From Dehalococcoidales bacterium (GTDB lineage: Bacteria > Chloroflexota > Dehalococcoidia > Dehalococcoidales > UBA5760): DNA of 21,950 nucleotides. The stretch covers positions 1-21,950 of the forward strand of contig JAFGFP010000012.1 of NCBI GenBank assembly GCA_016931015.1. The letters are read 5' to 3'. The position numbers and the translations under genes were made by a program. Under the pieces are notes generated by a model, which was given only the letters and a program-made list of their open reading frames with translations, was not told where the DNA came from and ran no database searches. Numbering within the stretch: the first letter of the stretch is position 1; every line of letters begins with the position of its first letter. Below, one piece after another: positions 1-7,559 of the stretch.

Positions 1-118
1 CCGCCGCCCCCAGCCCGTAGACGGTATCGGTGGGAAAGGCAACTATCCCCCCCCGTTTAAGAAGAGAGATACCCTCACTAATCTGCTGGATAACACCCGA
101 CGGAAGCCCGGACGACAT
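1..118 (-). CDS. Sua5/YrdC-type threonylcarbamoyl-AMP synthase, N-terminal part (cut by window edge)
   Basis: Reading leftward from an ATG at 118-116, the frame stays open to the window edge (39 codons). It contains the segment GGIVAFPTDTVYGLGAA, the hallmark N-terminus of the Sua5/YrdC/YwlC family. These enzymes condense threonine, bicarbonate and ATP to threonylcarbamoyl-AMP, the first step of t6A modification at tRNA position 37, in the cytosol. The K/R-x-GG-hydrophobic-PTDT-YGLG pattern includes the KxR-like and PTDT residues that bind substrate in this family. No strong Shine-Dalgarno sequence precedes the ATG; in-frame GTG and TTA codons lie just upstream, so the start is tentative. It is divergent from guaA. 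The rest of the protein, including any C-terminal Sua5 domain, lies outside the window, so YrdC-type and Sua5-type cannot be told apart. Confidence 0.85.
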   Translation of the reverse strand, partial: MSSGLPSGVIQQISEGISLLKRGGIVAFPTDTVYGLGAA

Positions 119-160
119 TAAGCCAACACTCGCCACAACTAACCAGTTTCCCTTGACGAT

Positions 161-169
161 AGTATACCA
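161..169 (-). promoter_or_regulatory. Extended -10 promoter for the Sua5-type gene
   Basis: On the minus strand the bases read TGG-TATACT, an extended -10 element (TGn plus a 5/6 match to TATAAT). Transcription would start near 154, giving a leader of about 36 bases before the ATG at 118. No good -35 box is visible, which is usual for extended -10 promoters. The element lies inside the inverted repeat at 165-177. Confidence 0.4.
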
Positions 170-177
170 CAGTGGTA
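165..177. repeat. 13-bp inverted repeat in the divergent Sua5/guaA promoter region
   Basis: TACCAC-A-GTGGTA is a perfect palindrome around one central base. It overlaps the leftward extended -10 and lies within the spacer of the candidate rightward promoter. A second inverted pair, CCACAG (167-172) with CTGTGG (180-185), shares the same bases. The position suits an operator, but no regulator is identifiable. Confidence 0.5.
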
Positions 178-192
178 ATCTGTGGCATAGAC

Positions 193-1875
193 ATGGTGCA
201 AGATAAGCCACAAGAAGAAAGCGGCAGCCGCCGCGTCGCTACCAGCGACGACATTGAGGTCTCTACCTACCTGGAGATTGCCAAGGAACTGGGTGGTGAG
301 CAGCCGTCGCCGCCCAGCGAGGCCCTGCCCGGCGCCAAGCGCGAGACCATCGTGGTCATTGACTTCGGCTCCCAGTACAGCCTGCTCATCGCCCGCCGCA
401 TACGTGAATGCCAGGTCTACTGCGAGCTGGTGCCCCACGACACCCCCTGGGAAAAGCTGGCCCCCCTGAACCCAAAGGGCTTCATCCTCTCCGGGGGTCC
501 GGCCAGCGTCTACGAAGACGGAGCACCCCTGGCACCAGCCTACATCTACGAGAAGAACCTGCCCGTCCTGGGCATCTGCTACGGGATGCAGGTGATAACC
601 CACCAGCTCGGGGGCAAGGTGACCCCGGCCGCCAAGCGCGAGTACGGTCACGCTATCCTGCACACCAGCGGCCCGGACTCACCGCTCTTCGCCGACTTGG
701 ACACCTCGGCGCCGGTCTGGATGAGCCACGGCGACCAGATCGAGGCGATGCCGCCCGGCTTTACCTCCCTGGCCTATACCGAGACCTCGCCCTTCGCCGT
801 GATGGGTAACGACCGCAATGTCTTCGGGATTCAATTCCACCCCGAGGTCGTGCACACCCCCCAGGGCAAGACCATCCTCAGGAACTTCGCCTACCGGATA
901 TGCGGCTGTCACGGCAACTGGACGATGGGCAGCTTCGTCAAGGAGAGCCTGGCCAGAATCAAGAAGCAGGTGGGCACGGGCAAGGTCATCAGCGCCCTCT
1001 CCGGCGGGGTCGACTCGGCGGTGGTAGCATCGCTTATCCACCACGCCATCGGCAACCAGCTTACCTGTATCTTCGTTAATAACGGGCTGCTGCGCCGCGA
1101 GGAAGCGGAGCGAACCCTGAACACCTTCCGCCGTAACCTGGGCATGAACATCATCTACGTGGATGCTACCCAGAGGTTCCTGGAGCGCCTGAAAGAGGTC
1201 ACCGACCCGGAAACGAAGCGTAAGGCCATCGGCGAGGAGTTCATCAAGGTGTTCGAGGAAGAGGCCGGGAAGATAGGCAAGGTCGATTTTCTGGCCCAGG
1301 GTACCCTGTACCCGGACGTTATCGAGAGCGCTTCGTCGGGGAGCAAAGCCGCCGCCAAGATAAAGACCCACCACAACGTCGGCGGGCTGCCGGCCCGGAT
1401 GACCTTAAAGCTGATTGAACCGCTCCGGTTCCTCTTTAAGGACGAGGTGCGCCAGCTAGGACTGGAATTAAGCCTTCCCGAGGAGATGATATGGCGGCAG
1501 CCCTTCCCCGGGCCGGGCCTGGCCATCCGCATCATCGGGGAGGTAACCGGAGAGAAGCTGGAGATACTGCGCAGCGCCGACTGGATTGTCATGAACGAGA
1601 TTAAACGGGCCCAGCTCTACCGCCAGCTGTGGCAGAGCTTTGCCATACTTACCGACGTTAAAAGCGTCGGCGTCATGGGCGACTTCCGAACCTACGGCTA
1701 CCTGGTGGCTATCCGCGCCGTAACCAGCGAGGACGCCATGACCGCCGACTGGGCACGTCTGCCCTACGACCTCCTGGCCCGGATTTCCAACCGCATCGTT
1801 AACGAGGTAGCCGGGGTTAACCGGGTGGTCTACGACATTACCTCCAAACCGCCGTCAACCATCGAGTGGGAGTGA
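193..1875 (+). CDS. guaA: GMP synthase (glutamine-hydrolysing)
   Basis: GuaA converts XMP, ATP and glutamine to GMP in the cytosol. Counting from the ATG at 193 (560 residues), the class I amidotransferase domain starts near residue 51 with VVIDFGSQYS. The nucleophile Cys129 sits in GICYGMQ and the His216/Glu218 pair in FHPEV. The ATP pyrophosphatase PP-loop SGGVDS is at 270-275, QPFPGPGLA begins at 436, and the dimerisation domain ends in the typical KPPSTIEWE. All catalytic residues are present. About 50 residues precede the usual start; they are polar and charged and match no domain I know. A GTG at 172 would add 7 residues, but it lies upstream of the likely transcription start. Neither start has a Shine-Dalgarno sequence. 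It is the first gene of the rightward purine block, 24 bases before a lipoprotein gene. Confidence 0.97.
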   Translation: MVQDKPQEESGSRRVATSDDIEVSTYLEIAKELGGEQPSPPSEALPGAKRETIVVIDFGSQYSLLIARRIRECQVYCELVPHDTPWEKLAPLNPKGFILSGGPASVYEDGAPLAPAYIYEKNLPVLGICYGMQVITHQLGGKVTPAAKREYGHAILHTSGPDSPLFADLDTSAPVWMSHGDQIEAMPPGFTSLAYTETSPFAVMGNDRNVFGIQFHPEVVHTPQGKTILRNFAYRICGCHGNWTMGSFVKESLARIKKQVGTGKVISALSGGVDSAVVASLIHHAIGNQLTCIFVNNGLLRREEAERTLNTFRRNLGMNIIYVDATQRFLERLKEVTDPETKRKAIGEEFIKVFEEEAGKIGKVDFLAQGTLYPDVIESASSGSKAAAKIKTHHNVGGLPARMTLKLIEPLRFLFKDEVRQLGLELSLPEEMIWRQPFPGPGLAIRIIGEVTGEKLEILRSADWIVMNEIKRAQLYRQLWQSFAILTDVKSVGVMGDFRTYGYLVAIRAVTSEDAMTADWARLPYDLLARISNRIVNEVAGVNRVVYDITSKPPSTIEWE

Positions 1876-1899
1876 TAACAAACACCAAGCGAGGCCTAG

Positions 1900-2352
1900 A
1901 TGCGTAAGATATTAATCATTACCGTAACCCTGCTGGCAGTACTGCTTCCGCTGGCAGCCTGCGCCCCGGCCCCGGAGCAACCAAACCAGGACCAGTTGAG
2001 CTTCTACCTGGTCTCCGACGCGACCCCGGGCGATACCGATGCCTATGCCGGCTATACCCTGACCATCTATCTGGAAGAGGGGCAGGAATTAGATTTAGCC
2101 TTTTCCGCCCAGGGAGCGGCCTTAAGGGTATCCCTCTTTTCTCCCTCCGAGAAGACCTACGGCTATCGTCCCACCCCTCCCGAGGACGCCGAGGCCGAGA
2201 TACTGGGCCAGCTGAAACAGGGGCTGATTATCTCCGCCGAGGAAGGCAGTTTTATTTTTACCGCCCCGGAGACGGGCTACTACGCGGTAACCCTCCAGTC
2301 GGCCAGCCCCAAAGCCGAGATAGCGGTGGAGCTGGAGTACCACATCAACTAA
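1900..2352 (+). CDS. Small secreted lipoprotein, probable beta-sandwich
   Basis: The 150-residue product begins with a lipoprotein signal: basic MRK, a hydrophobic stretch, and lipobox LAAC with the modified Cys21. After a Pro/Gln-rich linker the mature part is rich in alternating hydrophobic residues, with LTIYLEEGQELDLAFSAQG, RVSLFSPSEKTYG and FTAPETGYYAVTLQS. This pattern resembles GOLD/jelly-roll type beta-sandwich domains, but that is a fold impression, not a match I can verify. GAGG at 1891-1894 lies 5 bases before the ATG. It sits between guaA (24 bases) and purD (18 bases) and is probably co-transcribed with both. No enzymatic motif is visible and its link to purine synthesis is unknown. 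Confidence 0.85.
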   Translation: MRKILIITVTLLAVLLPLAACAPAPEQPNQDQLSFYLVSDATPGDTDAYAGYTLTIYLEEGQELDLAFSAQGAALRVSLFSPSEKTYGYRPTPPEDAEAEILGQLKQGLIISAEEGSFIFTAPETGYYAVTLQSASPKAEIAVELEYHIN

Positions 2353-2370
2353 AGACCGAGGAGTAACCCA

Positions 2371-3630
2371 TTGAAGATACTGGTGGTCGGCAGCGGGGCC
2401 AGAGAGCATACCCTGGTCTGGAAGCTGGCTCAGAGCCCCAGGGTCAGGGAGATTTTCGCGGCACCGGGTAACGCCGGCACGGCCCAGATTGCCCGCAACC
2501 TGGAGATAAAGGCCGATGACATCACCGGGCTGGCCCAAGCCGCCCGAAGAGAGGGCGTAGACCTGGTCGTGGTCGGCCCGGAGGCACCGCTGGCTCAGGG
2601 CATCGTCGACCACTTCCAGAGTCAGGGGATACCCATCTTCGGCCCCGGTAAGCTGGCCGCCGAGATAGAAGCCAGTAAGGTATTCGCCCGGGAGCTGATG
2701 CAGAAGTACGGCATCCCCTGCGCCCGGGGCGAGAGCTTCTCCGACTACGCCAGCGCCAGAGACTATATCCGGCAGCAGACCCCACCCCTGGTGGTTAAGG
2801 CCGACGGCCTGGCCGCCGGGAAGGGGGTAGCCGTCGCCGATTCCATCCCGGAGGCCCTGGACTTCCTGAGCACCATCATGGAAGCCAAAGCCTTCGGCGC
2901 TTCCGGGGACAGGGTAATCGTCGAGGAGTGCCTGGTGGGTAAGGAGATGAGCTCCTTCGCCTTTAGTGACGGGAAGACCATCGTGCCCATGGTCTCCGCC
3001 TGCGACTATAAGCCGGCCCTCGACGGCAACCGGGGCCCCAACACCGGCGGCATGGGTAGCTTCAGCCCACCCCACTTCGCCACCCCGGAGCTCTACCGGA
3101 AGGTGAACGAGACCATCCTCGAGCCGACGGCAGCCGCCATGACCCAAGAGGGCCGTCCCTATAAGGGCATCCTCTACGGGGGCCTGATGGCTACCCGAGA
3201 AGGGCCGAAAGTGTTAGAATTTAATGCCCGGTTCGGCGACCCGGAGACTCAGGTCATGCTGCCCCGGCTCAAGACCGACCTGGTGGACATCATGCTGGCG
3301 GTGATAAACGGCAGCCTCGACAAGATAACGGTGGAGTGGAGCGAGGACGCCTGCGTGGGCGTGGTCATGGCCTCCGGCGGCTACCCCGCCGGCTACCAGA
3401 CCGGATTCCCCATCAGCGGTCTGGACAGCCTGGACGGCGACATTATGGTGTTTCAGGCCGGAACCAGACGGGATACCGGCTCGGGGCAGGTGCTGACCAG
3501 CGGCGGCCGGGTGCTCACCGTGGTCGCCACGGGAAAGACCCTTACCGAGGCCAGAGAGAAGGTCTACGGTAATATCACGCGGATTAGCTTTGAGGGCTGC
3601 CACTACCGGAAGGACATTGCGCTGGTATGA
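2371..3630 (+). CDS. purD: Phosphoribosylamine-glycine ligase (GAR synthetase)
   Basis: PurD joins glycine to phosphoribosylamine with ATP, step 2 of IMP synthesis. The 419 residues match the family's usual 420-430. The N-domain carries GSGAREH (7-13) and PGNAG (32-36). An ATP-grasp domain follows, with VVKADGLAAGKGV, GGMGSFSP (226-233) and the metal-binding NARFGDPETQ (285-294). The C-terminal domain includes VVMASGGYP. The start is TTG: the CGAGGAGT box at 2357-2364 ends 6 bases before it and no ATG or GTG fits better, since the protein begins MKILVVGSG as family members do. It lies 18 bases after the lipoprotein gene and 35 bases before the next one. Confidence 0.97.
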   Translation: MKILVVGSGAREHTLVWKLAQSPRVREIFAAPGNAGTAQIARNLEIKADDITGLAQAARREGVDLVVVGPEAPLAQGIVDHFQSQGIPIFGPGKLAAEIEASKVFARELMQKYGIPCARGESFSDYASARDYIRQQTPPLVVKADGLAAGKGVAVADSIPEALDFLSTIMEAKAFGASGDRVIVEECLVGKEMSSFAFSDGKTIVPMVSACDYKPALDGNRGPNTGGMGSFSPPHFATPELYRKVNETILEPTAAAMTQEGRPYKGILYGGLMATREGPKVLEFNARFGDPETQVMLPRLKTDLVDIMLAVINGSLDKITVEWSEDACVGVVMASGGYPAGYQTGFPISGLDSLDGDIMVFQAGTRRDTGSGQVLTSGGRVLTVVATGKTLTEAREKVYGNITRISFEGCHYRKDIALV

Positions 3631-3665
3631 GAGCCCTTATCTATTGCTGATAGCGGGAGCGGATT

Positions 3666-4109
3666 ATGGTGAAGGCACTTTTAGTAGCCAGTGTGGTTTT
3701 GTTATCGCTGCCTCTGTGTAGCTGTAGCAAGGAAAAGCCGACCACGGAGGAGCTGCTCATGGCCTACGATTACAGCCTGACCCAGCTCGCCGATTACGCC
3801 GCCCAGAGCAGCCAGGAGGCGGAAGAGCAGGCCAGCCAGGGTGAAATAACCAGCGACGAACTGGCGGTACGCTACCAGGAGATTACCCTAATCTGGGCCC
3901 AGACCATCGCGGAGATGGACCGGGGAAAGCAGTACCGGGAGCTCTGGCCCCTTATCTACGGGGGCAACGAGCCGCCGACGTTGGTCAAACAGCCGACGAA
4001 CCCCGACCTGCTCCAGTGGACAAACTACATCACCCAGGTCGAGGAGTATATCTTCATGCACCACCAACTCGTCGACGCCGCCTGGAAGAAATTGGGGTAT
4101 AGTCAGTAG
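3666..4109 (+). CDS. Small helical lipoprotein of unknown function
   Basis: The 147-residue product starts MVKALLVAS, with a hydrophobic signal segment and a likely lipobox LCSC (modified Cys20; a second Cys at 18). The mature part is acidic and Gln/Glu-rich, for example QSSQEAEEQASQGEITSDEL, and should be mostly alpha-helical, with a Trp/Tyr-rich C-terminal half. I recognise no family. A GGGAG box at 3655-3659 lies 6 bases before the ATG. It follows purD by 35 bases and is the last gene before a new candidate promoter at 4122-4148, so it may close a guaA-lipoprotein-purD-lipoprotein transcript. Confidence 0.8.
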   Translation: MVKALLVASVVLLSLPLCSCSKEKPTTEELLMAYDYSLTQLADYAAQSSQEAEEQASQGEITSDELAVRYQEITLIWAQTIAEMDRGKQYRELWPLIYGGNEPPTLVKQPTNPDLLQWTNYITQVEEYIFMHHQLVDAAWKKLGYSQ

Positions 4110-4121
4110 ACTGAATGGGGA

Positions 4122-4148
4122 TTGACTTTAAAAGGCAGCCGTTATAAA
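4122..4148 (+). promoter_or_regulatory. Candidate promoter for purE-purB-purC
   Basis: TTGACT (4122-4127) and TATAAA (4143-4148) are separated by 15 bases; a 17-base spacing would give the weaker TAAAAA. The leader to the purE ATG would be about 75 bases. Within it GGATTC (4151-4156) could pair with GAATC (4191-4195), and GGTGAGG (4217-4223) is the purE ribosome-binding site. The leader does not match a riboswitch consensus I know. Confidence 0.4.
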
Positions 4149-4230
4149 AAGGATTCGGGGTGGCAAGGGACTGATGGGAAGCCTTAGAGGGAATCATCCA
4201 TTTTATAAATCACAGGGGGTGAGGTAGAAA

Positions 4231-4695
4231 ATGCCGTTAGTTGCCGTCGTTATGGGTAGTAAATCGGATATGGAAGATATGCGCCCGACCATGGACGTCT
4301 TAACCAAGCTCGGTATCGAGTACGAGGCGGCTGTTATCAGCGCCCACCGCAGCCCGGAAAAGGTGCGCCAGTTCGCCCAGGGAGCGCGGGGGCGGTGGGT
4401 CGAGGTCATCATCGCCGCCGCCGGTGGGGCCGCCCACCTACCGGGGATTATCGCCAGCTGGACGACCCTGCCCGTTATCGGGGTGCCTCTGGCCAGTAGC
4501 GAGCTAAAGGGAGTGGACGCCCTCTACTCCATCGTTCAGATGCCGGCCGGAGTCCCCGTCGCCTGCATGGCTATCGGCACCGCCGGGGCCAAGAACGCCG
4601 CCTACCTGGCCGCGGAAATCTTAGCCTTACAGCACGACGACATAAGAAAGTCTTACGAAAAGTACCGCAGAGAACTGCAAGGAGAAGGCAAATGA
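4231..4695 (+). CDS. purE: N5-carboxyaminoimidazole ribonucleotide mutase (class I PurE)
   Basis: PurE interconverts N5-CAIR and CAIR in IMP synthesis; the family forms cytosolic octamers. The 154-residue protein has GSKSD (9-13), SAHRSP (37-42) and AGGAAHLPG (64-72), the class I active-site signatures, and QMPAGVPVA. Class I enzymes normally need PurK to make N5-CAIR; purK is not in this window. GGTGAGG at 4217-4223 is a good ribosome-binding site 7 bases before the ATG. Its stop overlaps the purB start as ATGA (4692-4695), indicating translational coupling. Confidence 0.96.
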   Translation: MPLVAVVMGSKSDMEDMRPTMDVLTKLGIEYEAAVISAHRSPEKVRQFAQGARGRWVEVIIAAAGGAAHLPGIIASWTTLPVIGVPLASSELKGVDALYSIVQMPAGVPVACMAIGTAGAKNAAYLAAEILALQHDDIRKSYEKYRRELQGEGK

Positions 4696-6050
4696 TTGAG
4701 CGCTACTCCCGACCTCAGATGAAGCGGGTCTGGTCGGACGAAAACAAGTTCAACAAGTGGCTTGAGGTAGAGATTGCCGTCTGCGACGCCTGGGCCGAGC
4801 TCGGGGTCATCCCCAGAGAAGCAGTGCCCAAGATAAAGCTGGCGCGCTGTAACTACAAGCGCATGGAGGAAATTCTCCGCGAGACCCGCCACGACATGAC
4901 CGCCTTCCTCGGCTCGGTAGCCGAGAGTCTGGGCGAGGAATCGCGCTTTATCCACCTCGGGCTTACCTCCTCCGACGTTATCGATACCGCCCTCAGCCTG
5001 CAGCTCCTCGAGGCGACCGAAATCTTAAATCAGGACATAAAAGACCTCACCGCGGTGATAGCGCAGAAGGCGATGGAGCACAAATACACGGCCATGATCG
5101 GGCGTACCCACGGCGTCCACGCCGAACCGCTCTCTTTCGGTCTGAAGCTGGCCCTGTGGGTCGAGGAGATGAAACGCCACCGTCAGCGGCTCAACGCCGC
5201 GAAAAAGGTTATCGCGGTGGGTAAGCTCTCCGGGGCCGTGGGCACTCACGCCACCCTGCCCCCCGAGGTCGAGGAGAAGGCCTGCGCCAAGCTGGGACTG
5301 ACCCCGGCGCCGGTATCGAGCCAGATTCTGCAGCGCGACCGCCACGCCCAGTTCGTGACCACGCTGGCCATAATCTTCGGCTCCCTGGAGAAGTTCGCCA
5401 CCGAGATTAGATCCTTACAAAGGACCGAGGTCAGGGAGGCCGCCGAACCCTTCGGCAGCGGCCAGACCGGCTCCTCGGCGATGCCCCACAAGCGCAACCC
5501 CGAGCTCTGCGAGCGCATCTGCGGCCTGGCCCGCCTGACCCGGGGCTACGCCCTGACCTCGCTGGAGAATATCGCCCTGTGGCACGAGCGCGACATCAGC
5601 CACTCCTCCACGGAGCGCATCATCCTGCCCGACTCCTGCCTCGTCCTGGACTACTGCCTCAGTATCTTCACCTCGGTGATGGTGGGGCTGGAGGTTTACC
5701 CCAAGATGATGAAACGAAACCTCGACCTGACCAAGGGTCTCATTTTCTCCCAGCGGATAATGCTCGCCCTGATAGACAAGGGGCTATCGCGCCAGAAGGC
5801 CTACGAGCTGATGCAGCGAAACGCCATGAAGGCCTGGAAGCTCAACAAGAACTTTCTCAGCCTGCTCAAGGCCGATGCCGAGGTGACCGAGGTCTTACCC
5901 CCCGAGGAGCTCGAACCGCTCTTTAACGAGCAGTACTATCTGCGCTACGTCGACGATATCTTCAAGCGCATCGGGCTCACCGAGACCCAATGGAAAGGAA
6001 AAGCCGGCACTAACAACCTGCCCAACGACCTGGCGCCGAGGAAGCTATGA
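4692..6050 (+). CDS. purB: Adenylosuccinate lyase
   Basis: PurB releases fumarate from SAICAR and from adenylosuccinate, so it serves both IMP and AMP synthesis. The 452-residue protein belongs to the fumarase/aspartase superfamily: GRTHGVHAEPLSFG carries the catalytic acid His140, and SSAMPHKRNP (261-270) is the mobile catalytic signature loop with its Ser. TSSDVIDTAL near residue 95 binds substrate. It is about 20 residues longer than Bacillus PurB. AAGGAGAAGG just upstream inside purE is the ribosome-binding site. The ATG overlaps the purE stop and the gene's own TGA overlaps the purC ATG (6047-6050). Confidence 0.97.
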   Translation: MIERYSRPQMKRVWSDENKFNKWLEVEIAVCDAWAELGVIPREAVPKIKLARCNYKRMEEILRETRHDMTAFLGSVAESLGEESRFIHLGLTSSDVIDTALSLQLLEATEILNQDIKDLTAVIAQKAMEHKYTAMIGRTHGVHAEPLSFGLKLALWVEEMKRHRQRLNAAKKVIAVGKLSGAVGTHATLPPEVEEKACAKLGLTPAPVSSQILQRDRHAQFVTTLAIIFGSLEKFATEIRSLQRTEVREAAEPFGSGQTGSSAMPHKRNPELCERICGLARLTRGYALTSLENIALWHERDISHSSTERIILPDSCLVLDYCLSIFTSVMVGLEVYPKMMKRNLDLTKGLIFSQRIMLALIDKGLSRQKAYELMQRNAMKAWKLNKNFLSLLKADAEVTEVLPPEELEPLFNEQYYLRYVDDIFKRIGLTETQWKGKAGTNNLPNDLAPRKL

Positions 6051-6964
6051 ATACCAGTCCGCAAGTCTTGATAAACGCCGAGCTGCCCCTGCCCCTCTTT
6101 ATCCGCGGCAAGGTGCGCGATACCTTCGACCTGGGCGAGAAGCTGCTTATCATCGCCACCGACCGCATCTCGGCCTTCGATTCGGTACTGCCCTGCGGTA
6201 TCCCCGATAAGGGCCGGGTGCTTAACCAGCTCTCGGCTTTCTGGTTCCGAAAGACAGCGCACATCGTGCCCAACCACCTGATAGAGACCGTCACCGAGGT
6301 AAGCCAGCTCGATAACTATCTCCCCCCGGCGCGCCGCTTTGCCTACCCCGCTTATCTTGCCGGGCGGTCGATGATTGTCACCAAGGTAAAGCGCCTGCCC
6401 ATCGAGTGCGTGGTGCGCGGCTATATCTCCGGCTCGGCCTGGGCGGAGTACCAAGAGCAGGGCGCCGTTAACGGAGAGCCCATGCCCCGGGGCTTAAAGG
6501 AGAGCCAGGAGCTACCCGAAGCGATATTCACCCCGACCACCAAAGAGGAATCGGGGCACGACCGGCCCATGAGCCTGGAGAACGTAGCAGCGATGGTCGG
6601 CGGGAAGCTGGCCGGCGAGATAAAAGAGAAGAGCCTGGCAATCTACGCCTACGCCAGGGACTACGCCCGGGCCCGGGACTTTATCGTCGCCGATACCAAG
6701 ATGGAGTTCGGGCTGGACGGCGACAAGCTCATCCTCATCGACGAGCTCTTGACCCCGGACTCAAGCCGTTTCTGGGATACCAGGCTCTATCAGGTCGGGC
6801 AGTCACAGCCGAGCTACGATAAGCAGCCGGTCAGGGACTGGCTGGTCAGCTCGGGCTGGAATAAGGAGCCCCCCGCCCCCATGCTCCCCCCGGAGGTTAT
6901 CGCGGCCACCAGCCGGAGATACCGCGAGGCCTACGAAAGGCTGGCCGGGGAAAAGCTAGGGTAA
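6047..6964 (+). CDS. purC: SAICAR synthetase, long type
   Basis: PurC ligates aspartate to CAIR using ATP. The 305 residues place it with the long type (about 300, as in yeast and mycobacteria) rather than the 240-residue E. coli/Bacillus type. Motifs in order are GKVRDTF (21-27), ATDRISAFD (37-45), VVRGYISGSAW (122-132), DTKMEFG (216-222) and DELLTPDSSRFW (232-243), covering the ATP and substrate sites. The ATG overlaps the purB stop, so translation is probably coupled. The stop at 6962-6964 lies 4 bases from the hisB stop on the other strand. Confidence 0.97.
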   Translation: MNTSPQVLINAELPLPLFIRGKVRDTFDLGEKLLIIATDRISAFDSVLPCGIPDKGRVLNQLSAFWFRKTAHIVPNHLIETVTEVSQLDNYLPPARRFAYPAYLAGRSMIVTKVKRLPIECVVRGYISGSAWAEYQEQGAVNGEPMPRGLKESQELPEAIFTPTTKEESGHDRPMSLENVAAMVGGKLAGEIKEKSLAIYAYARDYARARDFIVADTKMEFGLDGDKLILIDELLTPDSSRFWDTRLYQVGQSQPSYDKQPVRDWLVSSGWNKEPPAPMLPPEVIAATSRRYREAYERLAGEKLG

Positions 6965-6968
6965 GGCT

Positions 6969-7559
6969 CTACCCCTCCAAGAACTCCTTGGTGCTGGGAA
7001 GCTCCCCGCTCAAGCGCTCGTCAATCCGGGTGGCCCTATCCAGGGCCCTTCCTAAAGCCTTAAAGAGGGCCTCCGCCTTGTGGTGGTCGTTGGTGCCGTA
7101 GACAATCCGGGCGTGCAGGTTAAGCCTGGCCTCGATGGCAAAGGCCTCCAGGAAGTGGCGGACGAGGTCGGTGGGGAAGCCGGCCATGTCGTTATCGCTG
7201 AAAGCCAAGTCCAGCACGTGGTATCCCCGGCCGCTTATGTCAACTATGACCAAAGCCAGGGAATCGTCCATGGGCACGGCGCTATCCGCCATGCGGACAA
7301 TGCCCCGCTTCTCGCCCAAGGCCTCGCCGAAGGCCTTACCGAGACAGATGGCGACATCCTCCACCACGTGGTGCGGGTCGGGGCCGGTGGCTGAAATCTT
7401 TATGTCAAATAAGCCGTGCTGGGCCAGCTGGCTCAGGAGATGGTCGAACATCCTGATACCGGTGTTCATCTCCCAGCGGCCGCGGCCGTCAATCTCAAGC
7501 TCCAGGCTGATGCTGGTCTCTTTCGTCTCCCGTTTGACGACAGATTTTCGATTAGCCAT
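6969..7559 (-). CDS. hisB: Imidazoleglycerol-phosphate dehydratase
   Basis: This is the monofunctional HisB dehydratase (196 residues, usual length), without the phosphatase domain found in enterobacteria. It dehydrates IGP to imidazole acetol phosphate in a Mn-dependent 24-mer. Motifs are FDHLLSQLAQHGLFD (38-52), the metal-binding DPHHVVED (61-68, the family's DxHHxxED), and NDHHKAEALFKALGRAL near the C-terminus. The ATG at 7559 lies inside the end of hisC (8-base overlap), and GGAGGAG in the hisC 3' end serves as its ribosome-binding site. It is the last gene of the leftward his block. Confidence 0.97.
   Translation of the reverse strand: MANRKSVVKRETKETSISLELEIDGRGRWEMNTGIRMFDHLLSQLAQHGLFDIKISATGPDPHHVVEDVAICLGKAFGEALGEKRGIVRMADSAVPMDDSLALVIVDISGRGYHVLDLAFSDNDMAGFPTDLVRHFLEAFAIEARLNLHARIVYGTNDHHKAEALFKALGRALDRATRIDERLSGELPSTKEFLEG

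Larger units (their letters stand above)
153..181 (+). promoter_or_regulatory. Candidate sigma70 promoter for guaA
   Basis: TTGACG (153-158), a 17-base spacer and TAATCT (176-181) form a plausible -35/-10 pair; the -10 matches consensus at only 3 of 6 positions. Transcription would begin about 188, only some 5 bases before the ATG at 193, implying an almost leaderless guaA mRNA. Confidence 0.35.

Noticed and set aside
2122..3147. Long leftward open frame antisense to purD (341 codons)
   Set aside because: Low-complexity Gly/Leu/Arg-rich translation with no family resemblance, opposite a clear purD; typical antisense openness in GC-rich DNA.
4151..4230. Purine, PRPP, ZTP or THF riboswitch before purE
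   Set aside because: None of the conserved core sequences of these classes could be found.
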